Positions 45,757 through 57,539 of a DNA stretch of 64,000 bases are shown piece by piece. The notes below the pieces were generated by a model. That model did not search any database and had not been told where the DNA came from. It was given only the letters and a program-made list of their open reading frames with translations. Origin of the DNA: Amborella trichopoda (Eukaryota > Streptophyta > Magnoliopsida > Amborellales > Amborellaceae). The DNA lies in assembly GCF_000471905.2 (NCBI RefSeq), contig NW_006496564.1, positions 1,005,343 to 1,069,342 of the forward strand, written 5' to 3'. How positions within the stretch are numbered: position 1 is the first letter of the stretch; every line of letters starts with the position of its first letter. Both the position numbers and the translations under genes were made by a program.

Positions 45757-47067
45757 GGGGCTGTTTGGGTACCTAGAAATCTATTACATGACAATTGATT
45801 ATGAGGAAATATGACATTTCCACCGTTTGGGTACACTTTATAGTAAGGAAATTGAAAGATATTACCCGAGATTTCCCCAAAAATCATGAAACACATTACG
45901 CGCAGTGAAAGGTGAAAAATCTCAATAATCTTTAGAAATCTTTCGCGTGCGTCCCTCTACCATATCCCAGCTTAATAAAATGCCAACCCGCCTGCTCGGT
46001 TTGCTCCCTCCCTCTTTAAACCTGTCCCCTCTCTCTTGAACCCTAATAACTAGTTTGCAAAAGATGCTCTCTCTCTGTACGCCCCTTCCTTTTTTCTTTT
46101 TCTTATCTTTAAGCTCCTTTTATCTTTAAGCCCCTTCCGCTCATCTGGGCTTTTTCCTTTTTTTTTTTTAAGTCCCTTTACTCTCTCATCTGGATTTTTT
46201 TCCATTCTCCCTCTCTCCTTAACGTATTCATTCTCCTTAGCATATCTAATCAATGAGAAATTACACAACACAATTATTATAAAAAATTTCACCTAACACA
46301 AGAAATTGAACAACACAAGTATAATAAAAAATTTCACCCAATATAATCCTCATAAGAGATTAGTAAAGGTCAATTGAAATAAGATACCTCTTTAGTTTCC
46401 TCCAATACCTCAAAATTTTCTACTGCAATTACCAAACCTTCTAGTTTACTGATCAAACTTCTTCCCATTTTTTAACTTGTACCATAAAGATTTTTAATTT
46501 GGTATCATAAATTTATTGCTTATTTGAAATTATATAGGAGACATTTGAAAGACTTATGTAAAAAAATAAATAAAAATAAGGTTTATCACAATAAAAACAT
46601 GTTATTCCAATCATATTATTCCAATGACTTATCATGTTGAAACCGAAGTCTAATCATGTTAGAAGACATGTGATTCCATGTAAGTACCAAAGTCATGCAA
46701 AATAAGTAAAAAGTTGTGTGATGATGACTTTAGAATGGTATAAGTTATCATTAGAAAATCTTTTTGGAATGGTGATGATGTTATTATTAGAAAATCTTTT
46801 TGGAATGATTTGATGATGACTTTAATTCCGTATTTTAGTGAAATTTTGTGACAAAAAATAGAAATAAATGATAGTTTATAGGCAAGTGCTAGTAAAATGT
46901 TGGTAATGCATTTCCCATATTTCTTCCAGACATAACCAAACATTAGCCATGTATTTCCCAAGTTGTATCTAAATACTACTCAAACAATAACAATCCATTT
47001 CCATGTGATATATTATGTCAGAAATATATTTCACAGACAATATATTTCCAGTTATCCAAACGGCCCT
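45757..47067. mobile_element. Harbinger-like non-autonomous DNA transposon
   Basis: 1,311 bp with imperfect inverted ends of about 29 bp: GGGGCTGTTTGGGTACCT on the left and, as reverse complement, AGGGCCGTTTGGATAACT on the right. The flanking 3-bp duplication is TTA (45754-45756 and 47068-47070), as in PIF/Harbinger elements. No transposase is found; the interior is AT-rich, with a pyrimidine-rich block at 46010-46230. It inserted 30 bp beyond the Copia LTR. Confidence 0.7.
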
Positions 47068-47070
47068 TTA

Positions 47071-48374
47071 ATGTATTCATAGGATACACTTTAAATATGA
47101 TAACGGGGTGTAACAGTGTTGGGACTTGCCATACAAGGACACCATATGCCTTGAAAGTCCTGACAACTAGTCATTGTACATCTTGAAGGTTGACCATCTC
47201 CATTTGAGATCAACTCTGGAACTTATATTCTCTTGGCATCTATATGTTTCTCCACACAATATTGAAGGAGTTTGGATACAATATGATATATGTTTATATC
47301 TGTTGTCTGTCAAAGAGGGGTTTGATACGAACTATGTCAAATCTCATCAAATTATATCAAAATGAGGTGGAACCTCGCAGATATGCTTAATAAGGCACCA
47401 TATGCATCTGGTCCAATAATAACATAAATTGGACACTATTTGCTTCATCATCCAAATCCGTTGGTCACCAGGATATGCCTTGATCGCCAACCCCATAATG
47501 ATACTTGGGAAGTTGATCTAGAACTTTTGAGAAATCATGTGAGGCATGATATCTCTCCTCAAAGTTCTAGATCACTTAAGATGAATTGACCCCTTATTAA
47601 TACCCATAAAAAAACTAAATTTTGAGTTGATATTTATATTATACCAACTTAAGATTGGATGGTGCGTATTTAAGGGTTATTTATTTTCAGGCACATCGAG
47701 TTTAAATCCTTTTTTTGAAATTTTAAATTCTTTTTTAAAATTTGTAAGACATTAATACCTCAAAAATCGAAAAAAATTGTTCTGATGCCAGAAAACCCTT
47801 CATTAAAGATATGAGATATATTGATATAAAAAAAAAAGATTTTAAGTCATAAAAATTTATATCTTGTAGCATATTATCATAACCATATGTGTCCTTGATT
47901 TTCAAGTGTTTATAGATCTACATAGATCTTCATATTTTAAAGATCGTAAATTTCATGATCAGGGGTGATAATAGATAATCATACCTTTCTAAAAATAAAT
48001 TTAAATTTTAGCACCTAAGCATCTTTCCACATAACTTGAAAGTGTACCTTACTTTAAAAGTCGACACCCAATACAAACCACGCCCGTCTTTTTACGAGGT
48101 TGGTCACATTGAAGACGAAACATTACGAAATTTGGGGTGTAAAAACGCTCTTAAATGGGGTCTTACTTAAGGCTCAAGAGGAGAAATAGACCCGCCGGAG
48201 CATAGAATCTGTTCAGCATATTATAATTCTGGAAGTCGCGAAGGAGCGCTCAGATATTGGATCATTCATGGGTCACGGCAGATCGCGGCCGTCACCTTCC
48301 CTCTCTTGACTGCAGACTGCAGAGTAAATCCTTGTGTTTCTCTCTCTCTGCGTTCGGTGGATGGTAGCCCAACG
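47071..48374 (+). other. Region upstream of F-box gene; no gene recognised
   Basis: Mostly AT-rich sequence. A strong inverted repeat lies at 47511-47577. 48280-48374, just upstream of the F-box start codon, is GC-richer and CT-rich and probably includes promoter and leader. Open frames such as 47174-47365 are short and unrecognised. Confidence 0.4.
47511..47577. repeat. Isolated inverted repeat (hairpin)
   Basis: Arms AGTTGATCTAGAACTTTTGAG (47511-47531, 21 nt) and CTCAAAGTTCTAGATCACTT (47558-47577) pair with about two mismatches. The loop itself contains ATCATG/CATGAT. Confidence 0.75.
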
Positions 48375-48492
48375 ATGGAGGAGAAGCAGGCGAAGGGAAA
48401 GAGAGCTTATTGTTCCTCCTCCTCGGCGCCTGTAAATGCTTTAGATGATGGCTGTCTAATGCACATATTCGCCCTTCTCTCTCCTATTCCAG
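48375..48492 (+). CDS. F-box protein, exon 1 (partial gene)
   Basis: Thirty-nine codons plus one base from ATG at 48375 to a donor (CCAG then GTGCTT, intron from 48493). It reads MEEKQAKGKRAYCSSSS and NALDDGCLMHIFALLSPIP. The LDDGCLMHIF-LLSPIP stretch is the first half of an F-box, the motif that binds SKP1 in SCF ubiquitin ligases; in plant homologues the next exon continues with the rest of the F-box and usually a repeat domain. An upstream ATG at 48361 is followed at once by a stop. No further exon is present: the intron runs into element F and off the window. The substrate is unknown. Confidence 0.65.
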
Positions 48493-48600
48493 GTGCTTTC
48501 TCGCTCCTCTTAACCTCGCTTTCTCTCTCTAAACCATCTAGTTTCTCTCTCTTGTCAACGCTATACGTATCGGGGCGTTTCATTCTTGCATCTTCCAAGC

Positions 48601-48720
48601 GCCATTTCTTAGGGTTACAGACATTAGAAACCTTGTTTATTGGTTTTTGTAAAGGAACCAGACATTTCTTAGGGTTACAAATATTAGAAACCTTGTTTAT
48701 TGGTTTTTGTAAAGGAACCA
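48601..48720 (+). repeat. Tandem duplication, 2 x 60 bp, in F-box intron 1
   Basis: Two adjacent 60-bp copies containing CATTTCTTAGGGTTACA and TTGGTTTTTGTAAAGGAACC, differing at about three or four positions. Confidence 0.9.
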
Positions 48721-48761
48721 GAGTTAGTGTCGCTGTTCTAGCTTTTTTTTTTCTTCTGTCT

Positions 48762-49305
48762 TGATGTATTCTAAGTCAAGAGGAATAAGAGATAGGGCAC
48801 AATATAATATAACTTCATTCTTTTATTTCAATAAACAAAGATAGATTTGTTTTTTATAAGAAGGGAACAAACAATGAGGGAATTACTCAACCTGAAGTGG
48901 GAATCACTCACCACTCACCACTTAGAGACGCTCAAAGAAAGCTCAAGATAAGTCTCAATTCTAAGTTGTGGAATCGACCCTTTGAGGGGTATTTATATTT
49001 GGGGGTATTTATAGGCTAATTTTGGTACTCAGATTGTCAAATCTTGGCCATGATTCGTTGGACTAAATTTTTGTCATTGATTAGTAGATATTTCTAGAGA
49101 GGGGTTATCAAGAAATTTCTATAGAAGGTTCTTAAATAATTTTTTAAACAATAATTTATTGCTGGATATTTCAAGAGAGATATTTTAGAAATTTCTTGGG
49201 ATAATAATTTAACTTTGTTATATTTTTTTTTTTTTTTAGAGAAACTTTGTTATAGGTTTCGTTGGAAGGTTCAAGAATCCTTCTTCTAGATTTAGGGATG
49301 CATCA
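48762..49305 (-). mobile_element. 3' LTR of minus-strand Gypsy element F
   Basis: 544 bp in minus orientation. The sense start is TGATGCATCCC (49305) and the end is ATACATCA (48762). A TATAAATA box lies at 49013-49006 on the minus strand. It is homologous to the plus-oriented LTR G and lacks the hAT that G carries. It lies in intron 1 of the F-box gene; the adjacent 5 bp are TGTCT. Confidence 0.85.
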
Positions 49306-49318
49306 ATCACCGCCCTTC
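49306..49318 (-). promoter_or_regulatory. Polypurine tract of element F
   Basis: On the minus strand, GAAGGGCGGTGAT directly precedes the LTR start, as expected for the 3' LTR of a minus-strand element. Confidence 0.65.
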
Positions 49319-50566
49319 AAAATAACTCATCCTCGAGTTATCGACTACGGACCTTCATATTTCCAATTTTGTCTCTTTCAATTGCTCCTTTGGTAGCTAC
49401 GTGTCTTCAGATTCAAGTTTGTCTTTCCACTGCACTACTTATTGAGTGAGTTATCCTTTACTGATCATTATATTTCGGGTATAAATGGTGTTAAGAATGC
49501 ATTCATTCTCTTCCATATGTATATTGTCTCAGACCTTGTCCCATTTGATAGCATAAGCTTCTCCATGATATTTGAATAAATCTGTAATGCTGAATGCACT
49601 CATTCTCCTCCATAGGTATATTGTCTCAGACCTTGTCCCAATTGATAGCATAAGCTTCTCCATGATATTTGAAAAAGTCTATAATGCTGAAAACTGGGCT
49701 GATCACTATTCCTTTAGGTAACTCGAGGCGATAGGCATTTGCCCTAATGTGTTTCAAGATTGAACACGGTCCTATCTTCTGGTGTTTGTTTTTATGATAT
49801 TTTCCCATTGGGAACCTTTCTCGACGGAGGTGTACTACAACCGGATTCCCTTGATTAAACTCCTTTGTGACAACTTTTGTTAGCAGCAGCCTTATATTGT
49901 TCATATGCCTCAGCTAACTTACAATGAACATTGTCATCGACTTCAAATGGCCAGTCAGATCAACGCCATTTGCACTAAAACGCCTAAGGTTTGATATCGG
50001 TATCACATCCAAAATGTGCAATGGCGTTCACCCATTTGCAATTTCAAATGGTGTTTTGTCCGTTGAACGATAATTTGAAGTGCTGTAGGCGAACTCAACT
50101 TGTGCAAGCACAAAATCCCATGACCCTGGTCGATCTCCTGCAAGACTTCGAAGGAGATTTCCTAAGGTTCTATTGATGACCTCTATTGCCCATAAGTTTG
50201 TGGGTGATAGGCGCTACTGAATTGTAATTGAGTGCCTATGAGTTGCCATAATGTTCTCCAAAAGTGGCTAACAAACCGTGTGTCCCTATGAAGACTCATG
50301 ACTTCCCGAAAGAATAAGAAAGGAAGTCCGAGTAGCATCTGTTACATTTTTACAGGGTATGAAGTGGGCCATCTTAGAAAAACGATCAACAACTAATATA
50401 GAATCCAGGTTTTGCCTTGTTCTTGAAAGTCCCATACCACAAAGTCTAGATTAACATTCACCCAAGGTTTTGTAGGGATGGGTAGTGGGGTGTATAAACC
50501 AAAATTTTGTGTGCATCCTTTTGCACACTAACAGATCCCACATCTTTCAACAAATCTTCCAAAATT
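49319..50566 (-). pseudogene. Integrase of element F (core and C-terminus)
   Basis: Minus strand. 49904-49626 is open and reads VVVHLRRERFPMGKYHKNKH, KIGPCSILKHIRANAYRLEL and PKGIVISPVFSIIDFFKYHG, the Gypsy integrase C-terminal domain. Upstream are core pieces: a [17 protein letters not shown] segment, [27 protein letters not shown] and SSAYHPQT. The zinc-finger end CGIC is followed by a stop. Frame changes abound. The finger is cut at 50566 by LINE L1 and resumes at 57555. Confidence 0.85.
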
Positions 50567-50697
50567 GAACTCTCTCTTGCCCTCATCCTCCTCTCTCTCG
50601 CCCTCCTCTCCCTCCTCACAGATGTTGGAACGACATCTACAATCTCTACCCCAGAACCTCCTCACCCTCTCCGCCTCTCCTTCCTTTTTCTAGATCC

Positions 50698-51560
50698 TTG
50701 CCCTCTACCTCGCATCCTTCCTCCCATCCCTCTTCTCAGCCCTCCTATTCTCAGGTGGCTGCCTTCCCCAAGCCTGTCTCTGATCCCAGCACCCCCCCTC
50801 AGCCTCTTCAACGGCAGCGGCAACTTTCACTTGCAGCAACCACTAGGTCTCCTTTTCTCCCTTTCTGCATCTCCATCCCTCCAGTTGAGACTTCGAAGTC
50901 TAAGCCCAAGCTCCTCGTGGCCCTTGTTGGTTCGTTCCAGCCTGGGCGACACAACATTAGAGGGATTGAAAGAGCAGCTAAAAAACACTGGGGGGATTCA
51001 AATATCGCCTGTAATCTCCTTGCTAAAGGCGATATTCTGTTCTCCTTCCCTTCCTCGAATCTTGCCCAGCTTGCTCTAAAGAATTCCAATTCTTTCTCTT
51101 TCCATGGAGCCCGCTGTCTCCTAAGGGCCTGGTCACCTTCAGAGGGGTCTGTTTGTAAACAAAGGGTGTGGATCACCTTCAGCCGCATTCCCTTTTAGTG
51201 TGGTCCCCTGTCACATTCTGGGGACCTGCGAGTGCCTGTGGTTCCCTCATTTCGATCCACTGAATTTCAATTGAAACCCTTCTACTAGGTTCAATTCAAG
51301 TTCTGGTGGAAGTTTCAGACCCCTGTCTTATCCCCAAAACTCTGTGGATTGAGATTGACGACCTTTACTTTCCTATCCCGACTTCTTGGTCTTGGGCCTC
51401 TCCTCCCTCTCCCCACTTCCTTCACCAAGTTGCTCCCGTAACAGTACAGGATAAGCAGTCTGCTTGCTGGACTTTGGTTTCCAAGAAGGAGCGGCTGAGA
51501 AGAAGATGACGAAAGCCTCCTGATCCGTCTGCCACCAGGATCCGCCATTGAGACCTCTTG
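50698..51560 (+). pseudogene. LINE L1 ORF1 (DUF4283-like RNA-binding protein)
   Basis: From ATG at 50698: a serine/proline-rich start, then LLVALVGSFQPGRHNIRGIE, AAKKHWGDSNIACNLLAKGD and ILFSFPSSNLAQLALKNS, RAWSPSEGSVCKQRVWITFS and RIPF, ending at a stop (51196-51198). A shifted frame continues LWSPVTFWGPASACGSLIS and VEVSDPCLIPKTLWIEIDDL. This is the usual ORF1 of plant L1 elements, thought to chaperone element RNA. The following 51560-53200 is a C-rich, proline/serine-biased linker with no recognisable zinc knuckle. The frame is broken. Confidence 0.75.
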
Positions 51561-53201
51561 CCCTTCCCGTCTTCAACCCAGCCGTTTCAGTCGCCACCTC
51601 ATTCTGACCCGCCATGTCGCAACCAGGCTCCCACTGGCCCGTCCACACTCGCCTCACTTACTCTTTCCCACCGACCCGATAAGGAGGCCCGCAACGATCT
51701 CCTCCCTCTTTCTCTCCCTCCTGGCCCGTTTTCCGACTTGGGCCCTTCTTCCTTCTCGCGTCCCTTCAACTCCCGTCCACCTGTCAGCTCCCTACCGCTC
51801 CCCAAGCCACGTGTCGTGCGCGGCCTTTACCTATCTCCCGACACTGCCTGACCTTACCTGCACGGAGTCGACTTCTCTTGCCCACTTGTCCACCATGCTC
51901 CTCTTTCTCATCCTCGATCGCCCCCCGGCCACCTTTTTCCACCTTCGCTCCCCTCGATCGTAGCTCCTTGCCACTCGTCACCCTCTTGTGCCCCTGCAGA
52001 CCATCAGTCACCAAAGCCGTCTTCGCCACCCTTTTTCTCTGGCGAAATGTCTCCTCCCTCCTTCCCTCCCCTCGTTCCTTTGCCATCCCCGCCTCATTCT
52101 CTTGGCTTGTCCAACAAGATACCTGAGGATCTTTGCCCCCCATCCTTTTTCAGGAGTCAAGGAATAAGGGCTCATCGCCGACGCTGCCTTCCTCACCTCC
52201 TTCTTCCTTGGTCTTGCCCCATCTTCGCCCTCTTCTCTCCATCACCTACCACCCCCTCTGCCTCTTTGACATCCTCGCACCGTCCCTTTTTCCTTTGCTG
52301 CCTTCTGGCAACCCTTTCCCTCTCTCTATGGACAGTAACCGTCTCCCCCAAGGCATCGTGACCACCCAGTCTTGGGACCTTTCTCCCCCGGACCCTAACT
52401 ACATTTCCTCCATGTTGACTCCTTACCTTTCCTACACTCCTCACCTGGTCTGCTTCACCAAGGTTAACTCCCTCCATTTCACTTGGCCATCTTCCCACCC
52501 CTCTCTCCTCACTACCCTCTCCTCTGTTCAGATGTTTACCCATCTCCCTTCTTTCATTTCGCCTCCCCCCCTCGTTCAGCTCTCAGAGTACCCTTTAGCT
52601 TACAATTGGCCCTATGTATCCCCTTCCATTTACTAGGAGTCCTCCCCTCCGTTGTATCCGCCTTTTGTTACCTAGCCACCTTCACTCTCCAACCCCCTTT
52701 CCAGTCGGGAACCCCTCTTCTCCACTCTTACCCTTGCGCCTGAGCCTCTCCCTGCGCGCCCCTCTCCCCCCGTGTCTGTGCCTTCACCTGAGCCCCTCCA
52801 TTCTTTACCCCCTAACCTCTACCCCCTTTCAGTCCTAACAGGCAGTCGGCTCCTATTGCTGACCTCCCTGATAATCTTAGTCAGCCATCTAACCCTCCCA
52901 CACCCCCTTGCATTGGGGAGGGGGAAGCAGAAGATGCAAGGGACACTAACATCGATGAAAAAATGAAGGAAATGTATAGGATCATGGGATTCCACCACGA
53001 CGGACCGGCCCCACAAGTTTCTTACTGCCGATGGACAAAGCAGGGTCAAGGTGAGATCCAAAGGACAGAGAGAACTCATCAGCCTTTTCTCTTTACCCTC
53101 TTTTCAGGACAAGCCTCTCCAGGATCCCCCTCTCGCTATTTTAACTTCTTGCCCCAGGAGGTCTTCCAAGTTGGCCTCCTCCCCCCCTCTCCCTCTATAT
53201 C
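51561..53201 (+). other. Pyrimidine-rich linker between LINE ORF1 and ORF2
   Basis: About 1.6 kb, very rich in C and T on the plus strand, with many overlapping open frames on both strands caused by low stop-codon density. Probably degraded ORF1 C-terminus. No domain was recognised. Confidence 0.55.
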
Positions 53202-54176
53202 ATGAAGCTCATCACTTGGAATATTAGGGGATTTGGTCAACAGTCCAAAAAGAATGCCGTCAAAGATCTTTCTCTCAAACATTCTCCCACCATCTTAGCC
53301 CTTGTCGAAACCAAACTACCAGAGCCCACTGTGCAGCTCATTCGCCAAATTTGGGGCAAGAAGCCTACCCAGTGGGTTGCTCTACTGGCGAATGGAGCTT
53401 CGGGAGGCATCTGGGTTTTATGGAATCCGTTGGAACACACCCTTATCTCCTCTTTTTTGGGGGAATTCTTTGTGACCATCCTCCTTTCTAGCATCCCTGA
53501 CGGGTTCCCTTGGAAATTCACTGCTGTCTATGGGCCCAACTCTTCCTCGCTCAGACACAATTTCTGGTCTGAACTACATCATGTTGCAGCTCTCCCACAC
53601 CCTTCGTGGGTTTTGGGAGGAGACTTTAACGTGACAAGATGGTCCTATGAGCATAACGTTTCTTACTCCATAAACCAGGACATGAGGGACTTTGCTGATT
53701 TCATTGCTAGAAATAAACTCATTGATACCGCTCTCCGAGGCAGTTGCTTTACTTGTTCTAACCACTCCCCAAATCCCTCCCTTTCAAAATTGGACCGTGT
53801 CCTCTTCTCTACTAACTGGGAGGAATCTTTCCTGGGTTCCCTTGCCTTGGCCTTACCCAAACCTACCTCTGACCACTGCCCTATCTTGTTGGATACCAAT
53901 GCTGTTCACAGAGGACCTAAACCTTTCAGGTTCGAACTAGCCTGGCTAGAAGAGGCTTCCCTTCTTTCTCTGCTACCCACTTGTTGGGCTTCCTTTTCAC
54001 CTCCGGTTAGGGCTAGAGCAGGCTACAGACTTCAGACTAAACATCAGCTTCTCAAAGCCTCCCTCAAAACTTGGAGTAAGTCATTGCCTGGCAATTTTTC
54101 CCATACTAAATCTCTTCGCCTTGACCCCATTCAACGCCTTGACCATCTAGAAGAAACCAGAGCTTTGGATACTTAG
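53202..54176 (+). pseudogene. LINE L1 ORF2, AP-endonuclease domain
   Basis: 324 codons open from ATG at 53202. The exonuclease-endonuclease-phosphatase fold is complete by motif: WNIRG (N7), VETK (E36), YGPN (110-113), GGDFN (D141, N143), LDRVL (D198) and SDH (D224, H225). This domain nicks target DNA to prime reverse transcription. The frame ends at a TAG where the connector to RT should continue, and the RT follows in another frame. All catalytic positions are kept in this domain, so the copy is younger than L2. Confidence 0.9.
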
Positions 54177-55962
54177 GAACTTAACGTCAAAATCCAAACC
54201 AAACTTGATTACCTATCCACCCTGAAAAAAGAAGAAATCTACTGGTTCCAGAGATCGAGGATCAAGTGGTTAAAAGTGGGAGACCTTAACACCAGTTTCT
54301 TCCACCGAATAGCCAACTGTCGCAAAAGGGACAACTCCATCTCGATGCTCAGAGTTAACAACAGGTTTTGGTCCAACCAGTAGATATTGCGTAGGCCATT
54401 ATTGGGTTCTTCCAAAACCTTTACACTGCCCCTGCTGGCCCAAGGCCAAGAATGGCTGACCTAGATTTCTTGCTCGTCCTTGAAGATTTAGCAGCCTCGT
54501 TAGAGCTACCCTTCTCCGAGATTGAAATCCTTCATGCCATCAAAGCCCTTGGCCCAGACGGTTTCCTGATCGCACCCTTCAAAACCTTCTGGAACACTTT
54601 CCATTCTGACTTCTTTGTTTTTTTCGAGGAGTTCTTCCAAAGGGGTATTATCCATAAAGCCATTAATGCCACCTTCATCGCCCTGGTTCCTAAGGTCGAA
54701 GGGGCAGAGGAAATCAAGGACTTTAGACCAATTAGCCTCCTGAACTCAATCTGCAAAATTTTGGCTAAGGTCCTTGCTTCTAGACTTCAACGTGTCCTCT
54801 CCACAGTCATCTCTCCTTCTCAATCAGCCTTCATTCAAAATAGACAGATTCTGGATGGGGTCCTGGTGGCCAATGAGTGCCTCCACTCAAGGCATCTTGC
54901 TAAGAAACCAGGCTTAATCTTCAAAATAGATTGGGAGAAAGCCTATGACCACGTTGACTGGTCCATCTTGGAACATACCATGGTGAGAATGGGGTTCAGG
55001 GATCGACGGAGGAACTGGATGATAGGTTGTTACTCTCATCCACATCTCTCCATCCTCATCAATGGGTCACCGAAAGGGTACTTCCCAGCTCACAGGGGAC
55101 TCTGTCAAGGGGATCCTCTCTCCCCATTCCTTTTTGCCATTGCTGCGGAAGTCTTCTCCAGAACCCTTTCCCGCCTTTACTAATCCGGGCTTCTTTCGGC
55201 TTCAAAACTTGTAACCACGACCCATTGGTGTCACATTTGCAATATGCAGATGACACCCTCGTCTTCCTCAACGCTTCTCGAAAGGAAATCGAGACGCTCA
55301 AACTCTTTATCCTGTGCTTTGAGAAAGCTACAGGATTCAAAGTGAATATGCAGAAATCCAAAATGGTGGGGGTTGCCATGACAATTGCTGAGGTAGGGGC
55401 CCTCATCCCAGGTTGGGAATGTCAGGTGGAAGACCTCCCTTCCACTTACTTAGGCCTTCCCCTGGGTCTGGGGAAACCTAAAAAGAGACTTTGGTCTCAG
55501 GTTCTGGATAAAGTAGAGAGACGTCTTGCCTCTTGGAAAAGCAGATACCTTTCTCCAGCAGGAAGAGCAACTCTGATCAAAGCTACTTTGGCAAATACTC
55601 CGGTTTACTACATGTCCCTTTTCCAAATCCCAGCACAAGTGGCCAACCGCATAGAACATCTTATGCGAAATTTCCTTTGGTCTAGACAGGCAGAGAAGAC
55701 CAAATTCCACCTCGTTGCTTGGGACTCCATCTGCCTTCCTAGAAAGCAAAGGGGTTTAGGAATCAGGTCCCTCAGAAAACAAAACACAGCCCTCCTCGGC
55801 AAATGGTGGTGGCGAATAGCCTCCCAACCAGGCTCTCTCTGGGCTCAGGTGTTACTCTCCAAGTACAAACTTTCAGACGAAACTTGGTTACCAGAAAGGA
55901 TACAAAAACACAGGCCGTCTGGGGTTAAGCATCTTCATTGCCACGATTTAGAAAGCACATAA
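54177..55962 (+). pseudogene. LINE L1 ORF2, reverse transcriptase domain
   Basis: The connector KWLKVGDLNTSFFHRIANCR is followed by a stop and then 54452-55183: AIKALGPDGFLIAPFKTFW, DFRPISLLNSICKILAKVLA, QSAFIQNRQILDGVLVANEC, LIFKIDWEKAYDHVDW and GLCQGDPLSPFLFAIAAEVF. After a frameshift near 55175, HLQYADDTLVFLNASRKE carries the catalytic YADD at 55243-55254. LPSTYLGLPLGLGKPKKRLW and ERRLASWKSRYLSPAGRATL complete the thumb. Catalytic residues are intact, but frameshifts disable it. Confidence 0.9.
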
Positions 55963-57290
55963 GATTTCATGCCAGAGAAGGCCTTAGGGTCAAGTTTTGG
56001 ACCGATCTTTGGCTGGGTACATCTCCTCTATGCAAGACCTTCCCAACCCTCTTCTCTCACCTCCAACCTTAACTCTACCATTGTCGAGGAGATGCCTCTC
56101 TCGGGTAGAAGGAGAATCTGGTCTCCCTCCTTTAGAAGAAACCTCTTGGATGACAAAAGTGCTATGTTCCAGCAACTTTCGTTTACTCTCTCCTTGCATT
56201 TCCTCCCTCTCCTGGGGAGCGATACCAATGTCTGGAGCCTCTCCCCCTAAGCTCTTTTTTTGTCACCTCTTTCTACAGTAGTCTCATCCAACCCCTAACC
56301 TTTCCTCTCAACCCAACCTCCATCTCGTCTAAGGTTTGGTCCACCATTGCCCCCCCTAAGATTCAGTTCTTTAACTGGATTGCCTGCTATCAAAGACCCC
56401 TCACAGTTGACCAACTTCAAAAAAGAGGCCTCTCCATCTACAACAGATGTTCTCTCTGTTTGTGTGAGGAAACCAACCCCCACCTATTCATTCATTGTTG
56501 TTTTTGCCTTAAACTTTGGTCCCAAGTGCTTCTACTTTTCGGTTTCCAATGGGTTACTCCACCCACGGTTAAGGCTTTGATCTGTTTCAACTTCGATGCA
56601 CAGTGGCCTTTGGCTGGAAAATCCTTATGGAAGGCAACAATGGCTGCCACCATCTGGACTCTACGGCTAGAAAGGAACAATAGAATTGTCCATGGGATTC
56701 AGCTCCAACCATCTGCTCTCTTTCACAAGGTTGTCTTGCTGATCACTTTCTGGGCGGCAAATCACAAGACTTTCTCGGGTATTTCTAGAAATACTCTTCT
56801 CTCTCAATGGGAAAACATCCTCAGTCACAGATCGGCAAAACCCTTAAGAGCTAGTAATTGGCAATCACCACCAGAGGGCAGCATCAAGCTCAACTTTGAT
56901 GGCTGCTCTCTAGGCAATCTCGGCCCCTCAGGAGCAAGGTGGGTCTTCAGAGATTGCCAGCGAAAAGTCCTCTTCACTTTCTTTGTGTTCCTCGGGACCT
57001 CTGATTCCCAACATGCAGAAGCAATGGCCCTACTTCTGGGCTTGCGATTTCTCAATCCCTCCTGGGTTACATCTCCGACCGTGGAAGGAGACTCCTTGAA
57101 CACCATATCTTGGGCAAGAGGCTTGTCCGCTCCACCTTGGCAACTGTGACCTATTTTTGATGAAATTACTCATATCTGTAGGGGTACGAACGTCTCATGG
57201 AGGATACCTGGAGGACGTCCAACGCTCTCGCAGATCTTCTGGCGATGGAGGGAGTTAGCTTCGACATTGACAACTAGGATAGGTCCAACT
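55963..57290 (+). pseudogene. LINE L1 ORF2, zinc-binding region and RNase H
   Basis: The zf-RVT region is seen as VWSTIAPPKIQFFNWIAC, LSIYNRCSLCLCEETNPHLF and IHCCFCLKLWS, across a frameshift near 56460. An RNase H domain follows: SIKLNFDGCSLGNLGPSGA, HAEAMALLLGLRFLNP and TVEGDSLN, then, after another frameshift, SNALADLLAMEG. The D, E, D and final D positions are present. Some plant L1 lineages are known to carry an archaeal-type RNase H here; this one fits that arrangement. Confidence 0.85.
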
Positions 57291-57539
57291 CCTTTTTTGT
57301 TCAGGACCTCAGCCATACTATTGGGCCCACTTCTTATGAGCAAGTGACAACTTCGTTCGTTATTTTGTATATCTGACTGTATATCTTGTAAAGTGGGCGT
57401 TCTTATAAGCCTATCTTACCATGGATGACTAATGTATTTTTTTTTTACTGATTGTCACCCTACGAGGGTGCTTTCAGTTCCACTCCTCTTGTAAATTTTT
57501 ACTGTCTTAGTAATACAATGTTAATAGTTCTCAAAAAAG
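57291..57539 (+). other. LINE L1 3' UTR and tail
   Basis: Non-coding 3' end with a T-run at 57436-57446, then AATACAATGTTAATAGTT and a terminal TCAAAAAAG. It resembles the tail at 10170-10287. Confidence 0.75.

Larger units (their letters stand above)
50567..57539 (+). mobile_element. Full-length L1-type LINE (L1) inserted in element F integrase
   Basis: A 6,973-bp non-LTR retrotransposon on the plus strand. It is flanked by a 15-bp duplication with two mismatches: AAATCTTCCAAAATT at 50552-50566 and AAATCTTCGAACATT at 57540-57554. The left end is CT-rich leader and the right end is a short A-run (TCAAAAAAG). Contents in order are ORF1 with a DUF4283-like domain, ORF2 with AP-endonuclease, RT and a zinc-binding region, and a C-terminal RNase H. 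The F integrase frame continues across the insertion once one duplicate is removed. Confidence 0.9.

Noticed and set aside
47174-47365. A 63-codon frame upstream of the F-box gene
   Set aside because: Short, with no recognised family, in AT-rich sequence with no start context.
51558-52966. Long overlapping frames on both strands
   Set aside because: Low stop density comes from C+T-rich sequence between LINE ORF1 and ORF2. No domain was recognised.
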